From positions 226,921 through 290,920 of the forward strand of contig QZDW01000002.1 of NCBI GenBank assembly GCA_009917545.1: a stretch of 64,000 nucleotides of DNA, written 5' to 3'. The notes under the pieces are model-generated. The model saw only the letters and a list, made by a program, of their open reading frames with translations, had not been told where the DNA came from and made no database searches. Positions 63,996 through 64,000 of the stretch are shown here, piece after piece (within the stretch, counting starts at the first letter, position 1; each line of letters begins with the position of its first letter). The translations under genes were made by a program, and so were the position numbers. The stretch is from a bacterium 1XD42-76 (GTDB taxonomy: Bacteria > Bacillota > Clostridia > Lachnospirales > Lachnospiraceae).

Positions 63996-64000
63996 TAAGA

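Overview
The window looks like a chromosomal segment from a spore-forming member of the Clostridia, most likely Lachnospiraceae. Support: a forespore sigma factor SigG, a CotJC spore-coat catalase (broken), a YlmC/YmxH-type PRC-barrel sporulation protein, a free-standing Spo0A DNA-binding domain, a DUF1540 peptide, a single-chain PurL, and many proteins of families typical of that group. No rRNA, CRISPR array or replication origin was seen. Species cannot be fixed from sequence alone.

Layout. 1-5.6 kb: a minus-strand operon (secreted glycosidase-like protein, CotH kinase, DUF4956 membrane protein, VTC-type polyphosphate polymerase, second secreted glycosidase-like protein) that looks like an envelope polymer or polyanion system and runs off the left edge. 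5.7-9.1 kb: a graveyard of broken genes (acetyltransferase, PHP phosphatase, Rpn-type transposase with a frameshift, IS3 transposase, DeoR tail, ABC exporter). 9.1-19.6 kb: nth, an EFR1-type flavodoxin/ferredoxin, purL, a truncated sigma-like protein, a LysR regulator, an XPD/DinG-type helicase, an HPr-like protein without the phosphorylatable histidine, and a Spo0A-C-only protein. 19.8-27.5 kb: tRNA-Trp, an ECF transporter S component, small accessory genes, tRNA-Pro, PepF, and an EF-G-like ribosomal-protection GTPase fused to a YacP/Rae1-like NYN nuclease. 27.6-34.2 kb: one 2178-residue repeat-rich surface protein. 34.8-44.7 kb: MarR-MATE, aroK/aroE, an ECF sigma/anti-sigma pair, efp, nrdR-yqeG, and metabolic or peptidase genes. 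45-55.3 kb: prfC, divergent coaBC/coaX, an SF1 helicase with a nuclease-like tail, sigG, gpmI. 55.5-60.6 kb: PH-domain protein, a SIS-domain deglycase-like enzyme and its probable GntR regulator, an XRE membrane regulator, two tRNAs, DUF1540. 60.7-64 kb: the left end of a mobile element whose large serine recombinase abuts a 5'-truncated cotJC, followed by a leader peptide, a 49-residue protein and a broken ABC transporter.

Two features cut across the whole window. First, a dispersed intergenic repeat of about 110 bp occurs at least eleven times, complete or partial, in both orientations. Its stems change in compensatory fashion between copies, so it probably folds as RNA or as a mobile hairpin element. 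Second, several loci carry convincing local regulation: a 16-bp operator shared by the SIS gene and the GntR gene, a palindrome inside the MarR promoter spacer, a palindrome upstream of LysR, and a leader peptide plus sequestered ribosome-binding site ahead of the recombinase module.

Starts were chosen by ribosome-binding site and family alignment from memory; no database search was run.
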